Shown: positions 48,648 through 58,577, counted from the stretch's first letter. The stretch: 64,000 bases of DNA from Daejeonella lutea (GCF_900168015.1 NZ_FUYR01000001.1:866943-930942); one strand, 5' to 3'. Numbers and translations: made by a program. The notes: generated from the letters alone by a model not told the origin.

Positions 48648-50552
48648 TCATGGAGTTGTCTCCTGACTGAGCTCGCAATGATCCATTTTCCTGGAGGCAA
48701 AATATTCACTCGGCGAATATTTTGTGAGTTTTTTAAACGAACGGTTGAAAGCACTCTTCGAGTTAAACCCTACCTCATAGGCTATTGAAAGCAGTTTATA
48801 TTTTTTGTACTCAGGATCCTCAAGTTTCCGCTTGAATTCATCAATACGGTATTCGTTAATAAAGTAAAAGAAATTCTTTTCATAGCATTCATTGATCACT
48901 CTGGAAAGGACATGCGGTTGGATTTTTAATTTTCCAGCCAGGTCGTTTATCGAAAGTTGGGGATTTGTATAGGGTTTGCTGCGCTCCATATAACTTTCTA
49001 ATTTTTCCTTAAACTGTTGCATCACCACTTCGTCCATCGCATCATCATTTCGTTTGTCGGGGGAATGAACCGGCGAATCACCAGATTGGGAATGGTTCGC
49101 CGACAGCGGACTGGTACTCAGCTTGATGATCTTAGACTTGTAGATCGCAAAATATCCTAAAACATATGACGTACTCGAAAAAAGGAACCATATCCAGTTG
49201 ATACACCTCTCTGCAGCTGAATAAACATCCACACCATACATCCAGCCATAGATAAATATAATGGACGTGGCTAAACCAAGGATGAGACAGGCAGCCTTAA
49301 TGGTCATTACCGTATTCAAATAATTTAAATTTTCATCATAGGAATAGCTTGAATGAGATTGCTTTTTATATTGATTAATGACTCCACGGATGTTGAGCCA
49401 GTAAGCTATATTAACAAGTACAGCAAGTCCTCCAATTACGGCAAATAAGGTCCGGACCGGTATAGTTTGATTGATAAGCCCGAGTACAAGTTCAGTGTTA
49501 TCCATTAAAAATAAAGGAACATAAGCTATAGTTTGTAAAACGAACAAAACGAAATGCCATCTCCAATTGGCCGGTGGTGTTACCGCATTGAAAAGCAATT
49601 TTTGAACATAGAAGAGAAATACCGGAGCGTAAGTGAACAAAATAAAATCGGGGGCTAATAGCATTTTAGGAAATATTTCAACAAAATCCTTATTTGCTGT
49701 CAATACCCTGGCAGCTGTGAAACCCGAAGTCATCAATATCAAGGTTATCAGCCAGCGGTTGGCTTCTTTATCATAATTATCAATATTCCTGATAATCAAT
49801 ACCGCCAGCACTCCAATAATTGATGAGCATAATAGTAAAACCTCATAAAAAGATAGCGAGTTGGCACTCCGCGGCAGATCTTCCCAGGTTTTAACATTCA
49901 CCTGTATTGCTTCTGCTCCTGCTTTGTCTGTTGAAATTACACGATTAGACAATCCTTTACCATTATCCCTCCCTTCGACTGAAGACCATGTACCACGGGT
50001 GAACTTATATTCGATTTTACTTAGTTCAGTTTGCACTTTGACCCTGTAAGTGCCGTCTTTAAGCCTTGTTAACTTATATCGCTCATCTCTGGGGTTCCAG
50101 TTATTGAACGAGCCGGTGATGTATAGGGTGGCGTCATGGGGCGTATTGGCCGGAATCTCAGTTATCTGAAATTTATAGGCAATGCCCTGCTCCCAGCGGG
50201 CGATTTCTATTGCAAGGTGTTTAGGGTCATTTTCAACACTAAACGTGCGATTAGGCCTTGATTTACCATCTTCATCGCCTTCTACTGCGGCCCATGTTCC
50301 CTGGGTAATTTTGTACTGAAAGGAGTTTAATGAATCAGGAAGTTCTATAAAATACTTACCATCTGCAGTCTTCTGAAATTTGTAGTCGGGATCTCCAGGA
50401 TCCCACGAGTTTATGTTGCTTGCAAAATATAAGCCTTGTTCAGGTGCCAGGAGAGCAGGCATTTTTGCAATTTCAATCCTTATCTGAGCGTAGCTGGCAG
50501 CGTTTCCTATCAAAAGGAACATGATAGCCAGAAGTGGTCTTAGCTTTTTCAT
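48648..50552 (-). CDS. Membrane AraC-family regulator with tandem CBM20/48-like sensor domains
   Basis: A 634-aa one-component regulator from ATG 50552 (MKKLRPLLAI, signal peptide to 22). Two tandem starch-binding-like E-set domains lie in the periplasm: 30-115 (LYFASNINSWDPGDPDYKF ... NRTFSV) and 135-215 (LYITGSFNNWNPRDERYKL ... NRVIS), each with the GxFNxW-type motif and a closing NR. Residues about 232-470 hold seven transmembrane helices. A cytosolic linker (480-530) leads to an AraC domain (534-620: LSINDLAGKLKIQPHVLSRV, LLSIAYEVGFNSKSAFNRSF). This suggests direct sensing of alpha-glucan across the membrane and activation of the surrounding hydrolase genes; not proven. Confidence 0.85.
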   Translation of the reverse strand: MKKLRPLLAIMFLLIGNAASYAQIRIEIAKMPALLAPEQGLYFASNINSWDPGDPDYKFQKTADGKYFIELPDSLNSFQYKITQGTWAAVEGDEDGKSRPNRTFSVENDPKHLAIEIARWEQGIAYKFQITEIPANTPHDATLYITGSFNNWNPRDERYKLTRLKDGTYRVKVQTELSKIEYKFTRGTWSSVEGRDNGKGLSNRVISTDKAGAEAIQVNVKTWEDLPRSANSLSFYEVLLLCSSIIGVLAVLIIRNIDNYDKEANRWLITLILMTSGFTAARVLTANKDFVEIFPKMLLAPDFILFTYAPVFLFYVQKLLFNAVTPPANWRWHFVLFVLQTIAYVPLFLMDNTELVLGLINQTIPVRTLFAVIGGLAVLVNIAYWLNIRGVINQYKKQSHSSYSYDENLNYLNTVMTIKAACLILGLATSIIFIYGWMYGVDVYSAAERCINWIWFLFSSTSYVLGYFAIYKSKIIKLSTSPLSANHSQSGDSPVHSPDKRNDDAMDEVVMQQFKEKLESYMERSKPYTNPQLSINDLAGKLKIQPHVLSRVINECYEKNFFYFINEYRIDEFKRKLEDPEYKKYKLLSIAYEVGFNSKSAFNRSFKKLTKYSPSEYFASRKMDHCELSQETTP

Positions 50553-50634
50553 AGTACTTAAATATTGTTTGGTATTGCCCATTACTGCGTTAGTATATCA
50601 GGAAAGTAGGTGAAATCTGGATGGGATTCATTTC

Positions 50635-51981
50635 TTAATTTTTGTAAACAAAGTAAGAATAAGGTTCAAGGGTGATCGTATTGGTCAGTTTAATTTTGGT
50701 TCCTGTAAAGGCATCATCCCATTTGGAATTTACAATTTTTTCGGGAATAGTGTAACTAAGCGATGTATTGCGCAGATTTGAAACCACGAAAACACGCTTA
50801 TTACCTGCTTCCTTGGTGAATGCGCAAACATCGGCTGTACTATAAGAGGTCAAAGTTCCGCGGCGTATTGGGACACTACTATTGCGGAAAGCAATGATCT
50901 TTTTATACTGAGCGGTAATATCCGGATTTAAGTTCCAGTCAATCTTCCTTCCCGTGAATGGAAAAGTTAGACGATAAGGCAGACCTACCTCCTGCCCTCC
51001 GTAAAGCATAGGGATGCTTTTCATGTACGCGACGATCATAAATGCATTAAGTGAACCTTTCGTCCCGTTAAAAAGATCGAGGGGAGTTCCGTCTGAGCCA
51101 TTAACGTCGTGATTGGATGTGTAACGTACTATTTGCTGCCCGCCTTCAGCACCAGCATAATCGCTTACATTTAAGCTGTCGATAGTCAGTACCGAACGGT
51201 TGCCTTTGTAAATTCTTTTCAAGTTATCAAAGAACCGGAAACCGAAATTATAGTCAAACCCGGCAGCATAATGATCACTTCGTCGCCCTTCAGAAAGCAG
51301 GATCAATTTACGGGATTTGATATTTTTGAGCGTATCCAAAGCTTGCTTCCAGAAATCAAAGGGAGGGCCGTCCGAGTAGTCACAGCGGTACCCATCGACA
51401 TTTGCTGCCAATACCCAGTATTTCATTGCCGCGATAGATGCAAGGCGCATTTCGGGGTTGTTAAAATTAAGCTGGGCGACATCATTCCAGCCCATATTCG
51501 GCGGACTAATAATGTTACCGTTTGAATTTTGGAGATACCACGATTTGTCTTTAGTCCAGGGATGATCATAGGATGTATGATTGGCAACCCAGTCCAGAAT
51601 CAATGACATGCCTCGTTTATGCGCACCGTCAACTACAGCACGGAGGTCGTCAAGCGTACCGAATTCAGGATTAACTGATGTGTAATCCTGGATACAGTAC
51701 GGTGAATTTACGGCCTTTATTTTGCCTACAGGAAATATTGGCATCAGGTAAACTACGTTAAAACCCAGGGCCTTGATTGAATCCAGTCTTGAGGCTACCC
51801 CTTTCAGGTTACCCTCCTTGCTAAACGTTCTTATGTTTACCTGATAAATAGATACATCCCGTCGATCCGGAACTTTGGTAAACGGTTTTCCATATTGCAC
51901 TGGCTGTACCTGCGCTAGCGTAATGATTGGGCAACAGATTGAAAGGATAGTGAATAAAAGGATAGTAAAGTTTCTTTTCAT
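50635..51981 (-). CDS. Secreted GH13 alpha-amylase-family protein
   Basis: A 448-aa exported enzyme (signal peptide 1-23). GH13 regions: LDWVANHTS (129-137), VDGYRCDYSD with nucleophile Asp201, LILLSEGRRSD with acid/base Glu231, and YTSNHDVNGSDG with Asp292. It is shorter than the other two GH13 proteins, with a reduced B domain. Regions I to IV are complete, so it should be active on maltooligosaccharides; subfamily not assigned. It is 82 bp upstream of the CBM-AraC gene. Confidence 0.9.
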   Translation of the reverse strand: MKRNFTILLFTILSICCPIITLAQVQPVQYGKPFTKVPDRRDVSIYQVNIRTFSKEGNLKGVASRLDSIKALGFNVVYLMPIFPVGKIKAVNSPYCIQDYTSVNPEFGTLDDLRAVVDGAHKRGMSLILDWVANHTSYDHPWTKDKSWYLQNSNGNIISPPNMGWNDVAQLNFNNPEMRLASIAAMKYWVLAANVDGYRCDYSDGPPFDFWKQALDTLKNIKSRKLILLSEGRRSDHYAAGFDYNFGFRFFDNLKRIYKGNRSVLTIDSLNVSDYAGAEGGQQIVRYTSNHDVNGSDGTPLDLFNGTKGSLNAFMIVAYMKSIPMLYGGQEVGLPYRLTFPFTGRKIDWNLNPDITAQYKKIIAFRNSSVPIRRGTLTSYSTADVCAFTKEAGNKRVFVVSNLRNTSLSYTIPEKIVNSKWDDAFTGTKIKLTNTITLEPYSYFVYKN

Positions 51982-52415
51982 ATTCGGATTAGCTTAGCGA
52001 TTGGGACAAATTATGAGGAAGTTGTTGTGCGGTTGGACAATAACCGAGGTGCTTCGAACGCAGAAATTTCTGGATCGGATGCCTGACATGTCAGCGATGG
52101 ATTCCCGGTGTAAATAAGCCGAAAGCTTACATAACCATTTGTAATCTAAGGCTGGTGCAATGAGAACTAAACCCAATATCCCAAAAGATGTTGAAGCCCG
52201 GATGCTTAAAAAATTTCCAATTACAATTTGCATTTAATTCACGAAAATTAGCTTCTAGCGGGGTTTTTGTTGGTTTGCTAAACAAATGAAGTCTTTCTGA
52301 TCGTCCGAAACAACACAAAACTTGAGGAATATAGAAAGTAATAATAAGTAAGTTCAGGAAATAATCTGACTATCAGAATGTTACCTGATATAATTTAGAA
52401 GCTGAATATTGATTT
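51982..52415. other. Non-coding spacer upstream of GH13 gene
   Basis: 434 bp between GH13 (start 51981) and the SusR-like stop codon. No ORF, hairpin or repeat that I can support; it must hold the GH13 promoter. Confidence 0.5.
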
Positions 52416-54029
52416 TTAATGGGCTTTTATAGCCATAATCTTATCTTCAAACTCATCATTTGGAACAAATGATTTATTTTTGATGCGGGTTTTGTAAGAA
52501 TAGATTGTATTGACAGAATAATCGAGAATCTTGGCGATACGGTCATTATCGTGTATACCTAGTCTGATCAGCGCAAAGATCCGAAGCTCGGTATTAAGCA
52601 ATACATCAGGTGGAAGTTCAATTCTGTCTTCATCTTTAAAATATGAATTGAACTCTTTGACAAAATCAGGAAACAGCTTAATAAAAACACGATCGAAACT
52701 TTGTGAAAGGTCTTCACGCTCCTTCTTCAGGTCAATCTTGTAGATGCTCTTTTTAATATCGTCATATCTGCCCATCTCCAGTTTCTGCGATATAGAGGTT
52801 TTAAAACGCTCTATTTTATCAATGTATTCAGAGTTAATATTGAAATAGTAGCCAATATATTCGTCCTTAATACGATTCGCATCACGTAAGGCCGTATTAG
52901 TTTCGGTGATAGTTTTATTCGTGTGAAGCAGCGCCGCGTTGGCTGCCGAACGCGATTGCTCAGCAGCTTTTAGCTTCTTCAACTGGATAAAAATGATTAC
53001 AATGAATGCAACAATCAACAAACTAAGTACCGTCACACTCAAAGCATATTTGTAGATAAGAGAATTCTTTTCTTCAACAAGGGCGAGCTGCTTACCCATT
53101 ATTACCGGCAGCATGGTTCCAACACGCAGCTGTCGGTGCCGTGCACCATAAAACTCAGCATCAGCCATAGCTTCCTGCATATAATGATAGGCTCGTTCAT
53201 TATCACCAGCATGGAAAAGCGTATCAGCAAGTTTAAATAAAGCTATATTTTCTTTTGTTGAGTACTCGATATCCGCAATGGCGGCCCGAATCAGAAAGTT
53301 AAAGCCTTCGGATTTTTGCCCGGTGCTGTAAAGCATGTAACTTAACGTGCTTGCCAGTATAGCATACTGATGCCCATCGAGCCCGGGCGTATTAATTATG
53401 CTTTTATAATCCGATATCCCTCGTTGGAGATTACCTTGTTGTAAATTTTTGAGACCTGAGTTAAAAAAGTAATCGTACGATCCAAATGTTGAAAGATTTA
53501 TTGCCAAGTCAGCATATTGATTCCCGGAATTCAGGTATGAATCACAATATGATTTGTCTTTTACAAAATCGCATAAGTCGTAATAATAACGCACCTTTAG
53601 TCCATAATATTCAATTTTACTTTTTTGATCCAGGCTGCTTATCTCGATGGCATCTATCACCTCTTTCGTTTCTATAAACATTCCAGAGGAGAGCAGGATG
53701 AATGCAAGATCAATTTTGGAGCGATTTATTTTTGATGTGTCATTCAGTTTGATTGCAGTATTATATGCTTTTTTCTGATATGCATAAGCAGAATCAAAAT
53801 TCAGGGTTTTATATTCATTGAAAATCTCAAGGTATTGATTGAAGATTAATACGGCATCCCCCCCAACCCTTAATCTGTCTTTAAGGGTTTCTATTTTGGT
53901 GAGTTTGGAATTCGTGAAGCTGTCTTTTTTGGCTAAAGCCTTATCAAGTTTATTAAGCAAACCTGGAGTATCAGAAAATCCCGAAAAACTGATGGACAGA
54001 AACCCTAGTAAAACGACAGTATATTTCAT
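52416..54029 (-). CDS. DUF6377/SusR-type membrane regulator
   Basis: A 537-aa protein from ATG 54029 (MKYTVVLLGF, signal peptide to about 20); the longer frame to 54065 hides the signal. About 30-310 is an all-helical, TPR-like periplasmic region (NSDSAYAYQKKAYNTAIKLN-like repeats), one membrane helix LSVTVLSLLIVAFIVIIFIQ (about 335-355), a coiled coil, then a cytosolic winged-helix/LuxR-like end: RIFALIRLGIHDNDRIAKIL, DYSVNTIYSYKTRIKNKS. This is the DUF6377 architecture, annotated as SusR (maltose/starch sensor) in Bacteroides. It sits between two GH13 genes, consistent with starch sensing. Gene name not assigned. Confidence 0.8.
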   Translation of the reverse strand: MKYTVVLLGFLSISFSGFSDTPGLLNKLDKALAKKDSFTNSKLTKIETLKDRLRVGGDAVLIFNQYLEIFNEYKTLNFDSAYAYQKKAYNTAIKLNDTSKINRSKIDLAFILLSSGMFIETKEVIDAIEISSLDQKSKIEYYGLKVRYYYDLCDFVKDKSYCDSYLNSGNQYADLAINLSTFGSYDYFFNSGLKNLQQGNLQRGISDYKSIINTPGLDGHQYAILASTLSYMLYSTGQKSEGFNFLIRAAIADIEYSTKENIALFKLADTLFHAGDNERAYHYMQEAMADAEFYGARHRQLRVGTMLPVIMGKQLALVEEKNSLIYKYALSVTVLSLLIVAFIVIIFIQLKKLKAAEQSRSAANAALLHTNKTITETNTALRDANRIKDEYIGYYFNINSEYIDKIERFKTSISQKLEMGRYDDIKKSIYKIDLKKEREDLSQSFDRVFIKLFPDFVKEFNSYFKDEDRIELPPDVLLNTELRIFALIRLGIHDNDRIAKILDYSVNTIYSYKTRIKNKSFVPNDEFEDKIMAIKAH

Positions 54030-54167
54030 CTTCAAATGCCAATTTTCAACTATTCCTCGTTCCAAACTTATGATTAATTCTTAAAACGAATACCTATTAA
54101 AGAGGTTCATTTCAAAACTTAAAAACATCGGCCGGACTTTCGGGGTTATCAATAAAATAAATCACCT

Positions 54168-54692
54168 ATGGAACACGCAGAAGATCACCTTAAGAACCTC
54201 GAAGGTCCCGAGGCAAAAGCAAAATTGAAAGAATTAGTGGAAAAGGCTGAAAATTGCTTTTTCTGTTCTGGAATAAAAACAGGATTGCCGTTTTCAACCC
54301 GGCCGATGTCAGAACAATTAGTAGATGAAGATGGCAGTATCTGGTTTCTGAGCCGAAAAGACAGCGGCAAAAATGCGGAGATCGCTGAAGATCCTTTCGT
54401 ACAACTATTGTTTCAGGCCGACAAACACACGGGGTATATAAGCATTTATGGTATCGCCGAAACGATAGATGACCAGCAAAAAATAGACGAACTTTGGCAG
54501 CCCATGTTTAAAGTTTGGTTTGAGAAGGGTAAGAACGACCCAATGATCAGTTTGATCAAAGTCGATCCAACCCAGGGATATTACTGGGATACAAAACACG
54601 GTAAAGCGGTGGCATTTCTCAAGATAGCGGTTTCATTAGTAACCGGTAAGGCCATGGATGACAGCGTTGAAGGCAGGTTGGATGTGAGCTAA
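54168..54692 (+). CDS. Pyridoxamine 5'-phosphate oxidase-like (general stress protein 26) protein
   Basis: A 174-aa cytosolic flavin-binding fold protein. ELVEKAENCFFCSGIKTGLP, FSTRPMSEQLVDEDGSIWFL and SRKDSGKNAEIAEDPFVQLL are typical of the GS26 branch; QPMFKVWFEKGKNDPMISLI follows. Expected cofactor FMN or F420, function not established (stress response in Bacillus). It points away from the SusR-like gene and is not part of the sugar block; possible insertion of an unrelated gene. Confidence 0.88.
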   Translation: MEHAEDHLKNLEGPEAKAKLKELVEKAENCFFCSGIKTGLPFSTRPMSEQLVDEDGSIWFLSRKDSGKNAEIAEDPFVQLLFQADKHTGYISIYGIAETIDDQQKIDELWQPMFKVWFEKGKNDPMISLIKVDPTQGYYWDTKHGKAVAFLKIAVSLVTGKAMDDSVEGRLDVS

Positions 54693-54794
54693 TCAAATAT
54701 TAATACAAGAACCAGGAATCAAGACGCTGGATGGTGAACTTTCATGCTCGTGAAGATAGCGCCCCAGCTTTGGTTCTTGTTTCCTGATTCATCG

Positions 54795-56642
54795 CTATTT
54801 ACCTAGTTCAATAATCATTACACCACGGGCCGGGATACTCACCGGTGTTTGGATATCAACACTTTTACCACTAATAATATCTTTACCTGCAGTATATTTG
54901 CCAGTAGATTCTTTGAATCGCTCCATCTGTAAGGACTTATCTGCGTTGCTTCCGTTCAGTATAACAAGTACCCGCTGCTCGTCTTTTATCCTTGCGTAAA
55001 CATACACGCCATTGCTTTCTGGCATATAATGCTGCAAAGAGCCACTTGTAACTGCCGAATTTGATTTGCGCCATAGCAGGAGTTTTTGCATATAGTTCCA
55101 TGCTTCATTTTGCATATCGGTACGACCTTCCGGAGTAAAGGCATTTACTGTATCACCAGGGAATCCTCCCGGAAAGTCTTTTCGCATCTGACCGTCGCCC
55201 TCCTGTTTTGTTCCGCTCATCAGGAGCTCGGTTCCATAAAATAATTGGGGAATTCCTCGGGTTGTAAGCAAAAATGCCAATGCTTGTTTGTAGCGATTCA
55301 GGTCCTTTTCATCTTTTCTTATAAATCGACTGATATCATGATTATCCAGAAATATAAGCACCTTATCTGGATCGGCATAAAGGAAGTCCTGGGCTATTAT
55401 TTCATAGAGGGTGAACAAACCTGCCTGATCTCCGTCACTACTTCTAGATTCTTCATCAAAAGCCTTCTGCATTCTAAAGACAAGATTGAAGTCCATCACT
55501 GTTTCGAGGTGTGAATTCTTTTTATTCAAAGAAGAGTTACGCTGCCACCATGCACTTGCTGCTGTACCGCCGGGGAACCATGTCTCGCCGACAATATTAA
55601 AATCAGGATACTCAGCTTCAACCTCCTTGCACCATCTCGCCATGAAATCAAAATCAGCATAAAAATGCGTGTCCTGGCGAATACCATCTATACGCGAATA
55701 TTCTATCCACCAAATACTGTTTTGGATGAGGTAAGTACCCAGATGCCGGTTCTGCTGGTTTAAATCGGGCATTGTCCTTACAAAGGAACCGTTGATAAGT
55801 TTATCCTTTTCGCTTTTGGGGGCGTGGCTGTCCAGTGATGCCCATCTATTGTGGTTACTACCCATGTAAACGTCTGGTGAGCTTAACCAATCTCTGGACG
55901 GCAGATCTTTTATCCACCAATGCGCGCTACCACTATGGTTAAAAATCATATCCATCACTACCTTTAACCCTTTGCTATGTGCCTTTTCAATGAACATACG
56001 ATATTCTTCATTTGTACCGAAGCGGCGATCCACTCTGTAGAAATCAGTAATAGCATACCCATGATATGATCCTCCAGGCATATGATTTTCCTGGACAGGG
56101 TTAAGCCAGACTGTTGTAATACCCAGATCTTTTATATAATCGAGATGGTTCTCTATACCCAGCAGATCGCCGCCATGACGGGAATTAGCATTCTTTCTAT
56201 TGACTGTTGAGTTTTCCAGAATATCGTTAGTCAGGTTGCCATTTGAAAAACGATCCGGTGTAATAAGGTACAGCACATCAGCCGAAGTAAAACCAGCTGC
56301 ACCCGGAGTTTTAGCACGCGGCATAAGCGGATAAGCCTGCACTAACTTTTCAACGCCAGAAGTAAAAACCAGATTCATAGTACCCGGTTTTGCTTTTGCG
56401 GAGATATCCAGATAGATAAATATGTAATTGGGGCTTTCAACTGTCACTGCGTCCTTAATCTTGACTCCGGGATAGCTTAGACTAACTTTCGATTTAGAAA
56501 TATTTTGTCCATAAACAAGGATTTGAAGCTCTGTATTTTTCATACCAACCCACCATGAAGCAGGTTCAATGCGGGTTATTTCAAGTGCGCTGGCTTGTAG
56601 AACTGTTAGAAAAAATAGAATTGAAAGTAGTGCTTTATTCAT
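54795..56642 (-). CDS. GH13 neopullulanase/cyclomaltodextrinase (SusA-like)
   Basis: A 616-aa exported enzyme from ATG 56642 (MNKALLSILF, signal peptide about 1-18). Residues 20-110 form an N-terminal E-set domain (cyclomaltodextrinase N). GH13 starts with ADVLYLITPDRFSNGN, then DMIFNHSGSA (231-240), RIDGIRQDTHFY with nucleophile Asp324, NIVGETWF with acid/base Glu353, and FLDNHDISRF. The C-terminal beta domain (about 540-616) completes the family. SusA-type enzymes degrade maltooligosaccharides in the periplasm. The frame to 56711 adds 23 poor residues. Monocistronic. Confidence 0.92.
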   Translation of the reverse strand: MNKALLSILFFLTVLQASALEITRIEPASWWVGMKNTELQILVYGQNISKSKVSLSYPGVKIKDAVTVESPNYIFIYLDISAKAKPGTMNLVFTSGVEKLVQAYPLMPRAKTPGAAGFTSADVLYLITPDRFSNGNLTNDILENSTVNRKNANSRHGGDLLGIENHLDYIKDLGITTVWLNPVQENHMPGGSYHGYAITDFYRVDRRFGTNEEYRMFIEKAHSKGLKVVMDMIFNHSGSAHWWIKDLPSRDWLSSPDVYMGSNHNRWASLDSHAPKSEKDKLINGSFVRTMPDLNQQNRHLGTYLIQNSIWWIEYSRIDGIRQDTHFYADFDFMARWCKEVEAEYPDFNIVGETWFPGGTAASAWWQRNSSLNKKNSHLETVMDFNLVFRMQKAFDEESRSSDGDQAGLFTLYEIIAQDFLYADPDKVLIFLDNHDISRFIRKDEKDLNRYKQALAFLLTTRGIPQLFYGTELLMSGTKQEGDGQMRKDFPGGFPGDTVNAFTPEGRTDMQNEAWNYMQKLLLWRKSNSAVTSGSLQHYMPESNGVYVYARIKDEQRVLVILNGSNADKSLQMERFKESTGKYTAGKDIISGKSVDIQTPVSIPARGVMIIELGK

Positions 56643-57088
56643 CTTATTAAATGTCAGATAGAAATCGGTTTGTAATTCTGCTAATAATTTTGATCCATCA
56701 TTTTCAAGCAAAATGATAGATATAAAGGAAAATATAATTGATGGGTAATCAATCAGGTCGAGATAGACGATATAGAATTTAAGATTTCGACACCCTTTTT
56801 ATCTATCTTATTATCAAATATTTAACTAAAGCTGCCGGTCCGTAAAATATAGATTTCTGCTCAATAGCAATATCCTTCGTTTTGCTCAGGCAGATAATCC
56901 CATCCCCTATTAGATCAGATTATATCCCCCCGCTTGATTGATTAAATCCAATGCGAGGCAAACCCGCACATCATTACTATAAAATCGACAAACAAAAAAT
57001 CATCGGGCATCTCATGGTGTAAATTATTTTGCCGAAACAAATCATAAATCTGTTGGTTAATAAAAGCGGTAATTAAAAACATAAAACC
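56643..57088. other. Non-coding spacer, divergent promoters
   Basis: 446 bp between the divergent SusA-like and H1-like genes. AT-rich, no ORF and no hairpin that I would call; promoters of both genes must lie here. Confidence 0.5.
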
Positions 57089-57586
57089 ATGAGCAAGAAT
57101 TCTAAACCAGAAGAAAAGGGATTTTTCGAAAAAGTAAAGGAAACCATCGGAGAATTTTTTGAAGGGACAAAAGAAGTAGCTGAAGACCTTCAGGAGTCTG
57201 CGGAAAATAAGTTTGACTCACTGACATCTAAAGCGAGCACTAAAAAAACATCTCCTGCAAAAAAGGCCGGCACGGCCAAGGCAGCGGCTCCTAAGACAAA
57301 TGCAGCTGCTAAGAAACCAGAAGCTGTGAAAAAAGTAGCAGCTCCGGCTGTGAAAACAACAAACACAGCAACGAAAAAAGCAACGACAACGAAAACAACC
57401 AGTAAACCAACCGTAGCTGCAAATGCCAAGAAGGCATCGGGTTCAACTAAAAAAGCTGACACTAAAACTTCTGTTGCATCTGCACCGAAAAGCGCTGCCA
57501 AAAAGCCTGCGACGGCGAAAGCACCTTCTAAACCGGCAGCCAAAAAAGTTGCTACTCCGAAAAAAACCAGCGCTAAAGCTAAATAA
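57089..57586 (+). CDS. Histone H1-like Lys/Ala-rich protein
   Basis: A 165-aa basic protein. The first 45 residues are acidic and amphipathic (KGFFEKVKETIGEFFEGTKE, YtxH-like), the rest is a low-complexity tail of Lys, Ala, Thr and Pro (KKAGTAKAAAPKTNAAAKKP and similar), like bacterial H1/Hc1 proteins that bind DNA. No other domain. The tail is repetitive and prone to length change. It is followed by a spacer with a weak hairpin (57613-57656). DNA binding is inferred from composition. Confidence 0.85.
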   Translation: MSKNSKPEEKGFFEKVKETIGEFFEGTKEVAEDLQESAENKFDSLTSKASTKKTSPAKKAGTAKAAAPKTNAAAKKPEAVKKVAAPAVKTTNTATKKATTTKTTSKPTVAANAKKASGSTKKADTKTSVASAPKSAAKKPATAKAPSKPAAKKVATPKKTSAKAK

Positions 57587-57743
57587 GCTCAGCGTATATA
57601 ATCAAAAGAGAATGAACCTCGTGATCTCGCGCAATCTTGCCGTGGGTTTACGAGGTTATTTGCTTTAAAGCTACCCTATTTAGCGGATAAGCCATGTAGG
57701 CTGTTGAATAGGCTGGCTAGTCTGCCAATAATTTTAAAAGGCC

Positions 57744-57751
57744 TATATTTG
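57744..57751 (+). promoter_or_regulatory. Probable -7 box of map gene
   Basis: TATATTTG, 14 bp before the ATG at 57766; no TTTG at 18-21 bp upstream, so only half the consensus is met. Confidence 0.5.
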
Positions 57752-57765
57752 TTCAAAAGAATAAT

Positions 57766-58530
57766 ATGTCAATCACAACTCAGGACGAATTTGCCGGAAT
57801 GGAACAGGTGAGCAAAGCTGTTGCTGAAACCTTAAAACAAATGCGGGAACATGCCTCACCAGGTATGTCGACTAAAGAACTTGATGATTTTGGAGGAAAT
57901 ATCCTTGCTGCCATGGGCGCTAAGTCAGCACCAAAACTTACTTATGAGTTTCCTGGCTGGACATGTATCAGTGTCAACAATGAAGTTGCACACGGCATAC
58001 CTTCGGCAAGAAGGGTTTTACAAGAGGGCGACCTGATAAACATAGATGTATCTGCAGAGTTGAATGGCTTTTGGGCGGATAATGGCGGTTCATTTATTCT
58101 CGGCCGGGATTTAAATGAACTCCAGCCTCTGGTTGATATTTCCAAACAGATTTTGAAAAGAGCTATAAGCCATATCAAAGGAGGTGTAAAAATTGCAGAC
58201 ATCGGGAAACTCATTGAAACACAGGCCAGACAATCGGGTTATAAAGTCATTAAGAATCTGGCAGGTCACGGTGTGGGGAGAAGCCTTCATGAAGAGCCGC
58301 ACGATATCCTGAATTGTTATGACCGACACAATACTACCCGCTTTAAAAAGAATTCAATTGTGGCAATTGAAACGTTTATTGCCACAGATTCCACGTATGC
58401 TGACCAGCAGGAAGATGGCTGGACCTTAGTTGGCAATCGCGGCGGCCATGTGGCACAACATGAGCACACGATCATGGTGACCGAAGGCACACCAATAATT
58501 CTTACTGCCGCTAACGGAATCTGGGACTAA
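57766..58530 (+). CDS. map: Methionine aminopeptidase type I
   Basis: A 254-aa metalloprotease removing N-terminal Met. Ligands fit: first Asp in NIDVSAELNGFWADNGGSF (two Asp), His in GHGVGRSLHEEPHD, Glu in VAIETFIA, and Glu in QHEHTIMVTEG. The AHGIPSARRV segment carries the substrate His. It begins with SITTQDEFAGMEQVSKAVAE as in Bacteroidota members. The E-P-M variant (usual TIEP) reads AIET, a mild deviation. Monocistronic or linked to EamA (48 bp). Confidence 0.9.
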   Translation: MSITTQDEFAGMEQVSKAVAETLKQMREHASPGMSTKELDDFGGNILAAMGAKSAPKLTYEFPGWTCISVNNEVAHGIPSARRVLQEGDLINIDVSAELNGFWADNGGSFILGRDLNELQPLVDISKQILKRAISHIKGGVKIADIGKLIETQARQSGYKVIKNLAGHGVGRSLHEEPHDILNCYDRHNTTRFKKNSIVAIETFIATDSTYADQQEDGWTLVGNRGGHVAQHEHTIMVTEGTPIILTAANGIWD

Positions 58531-58577
58531 TATTCAAACTTTAATAACAACAACTGTTCTTACTCCCGGTCCCTAAT

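Noticed and set aside
57190-57543. 117-aa minus-strand ORF rich in Ala, Val and Phe
   Set aside because: Mirror image of the Lys/Ala-rich H1-like tail; low-complexity DNA leaves the reverse frame open.
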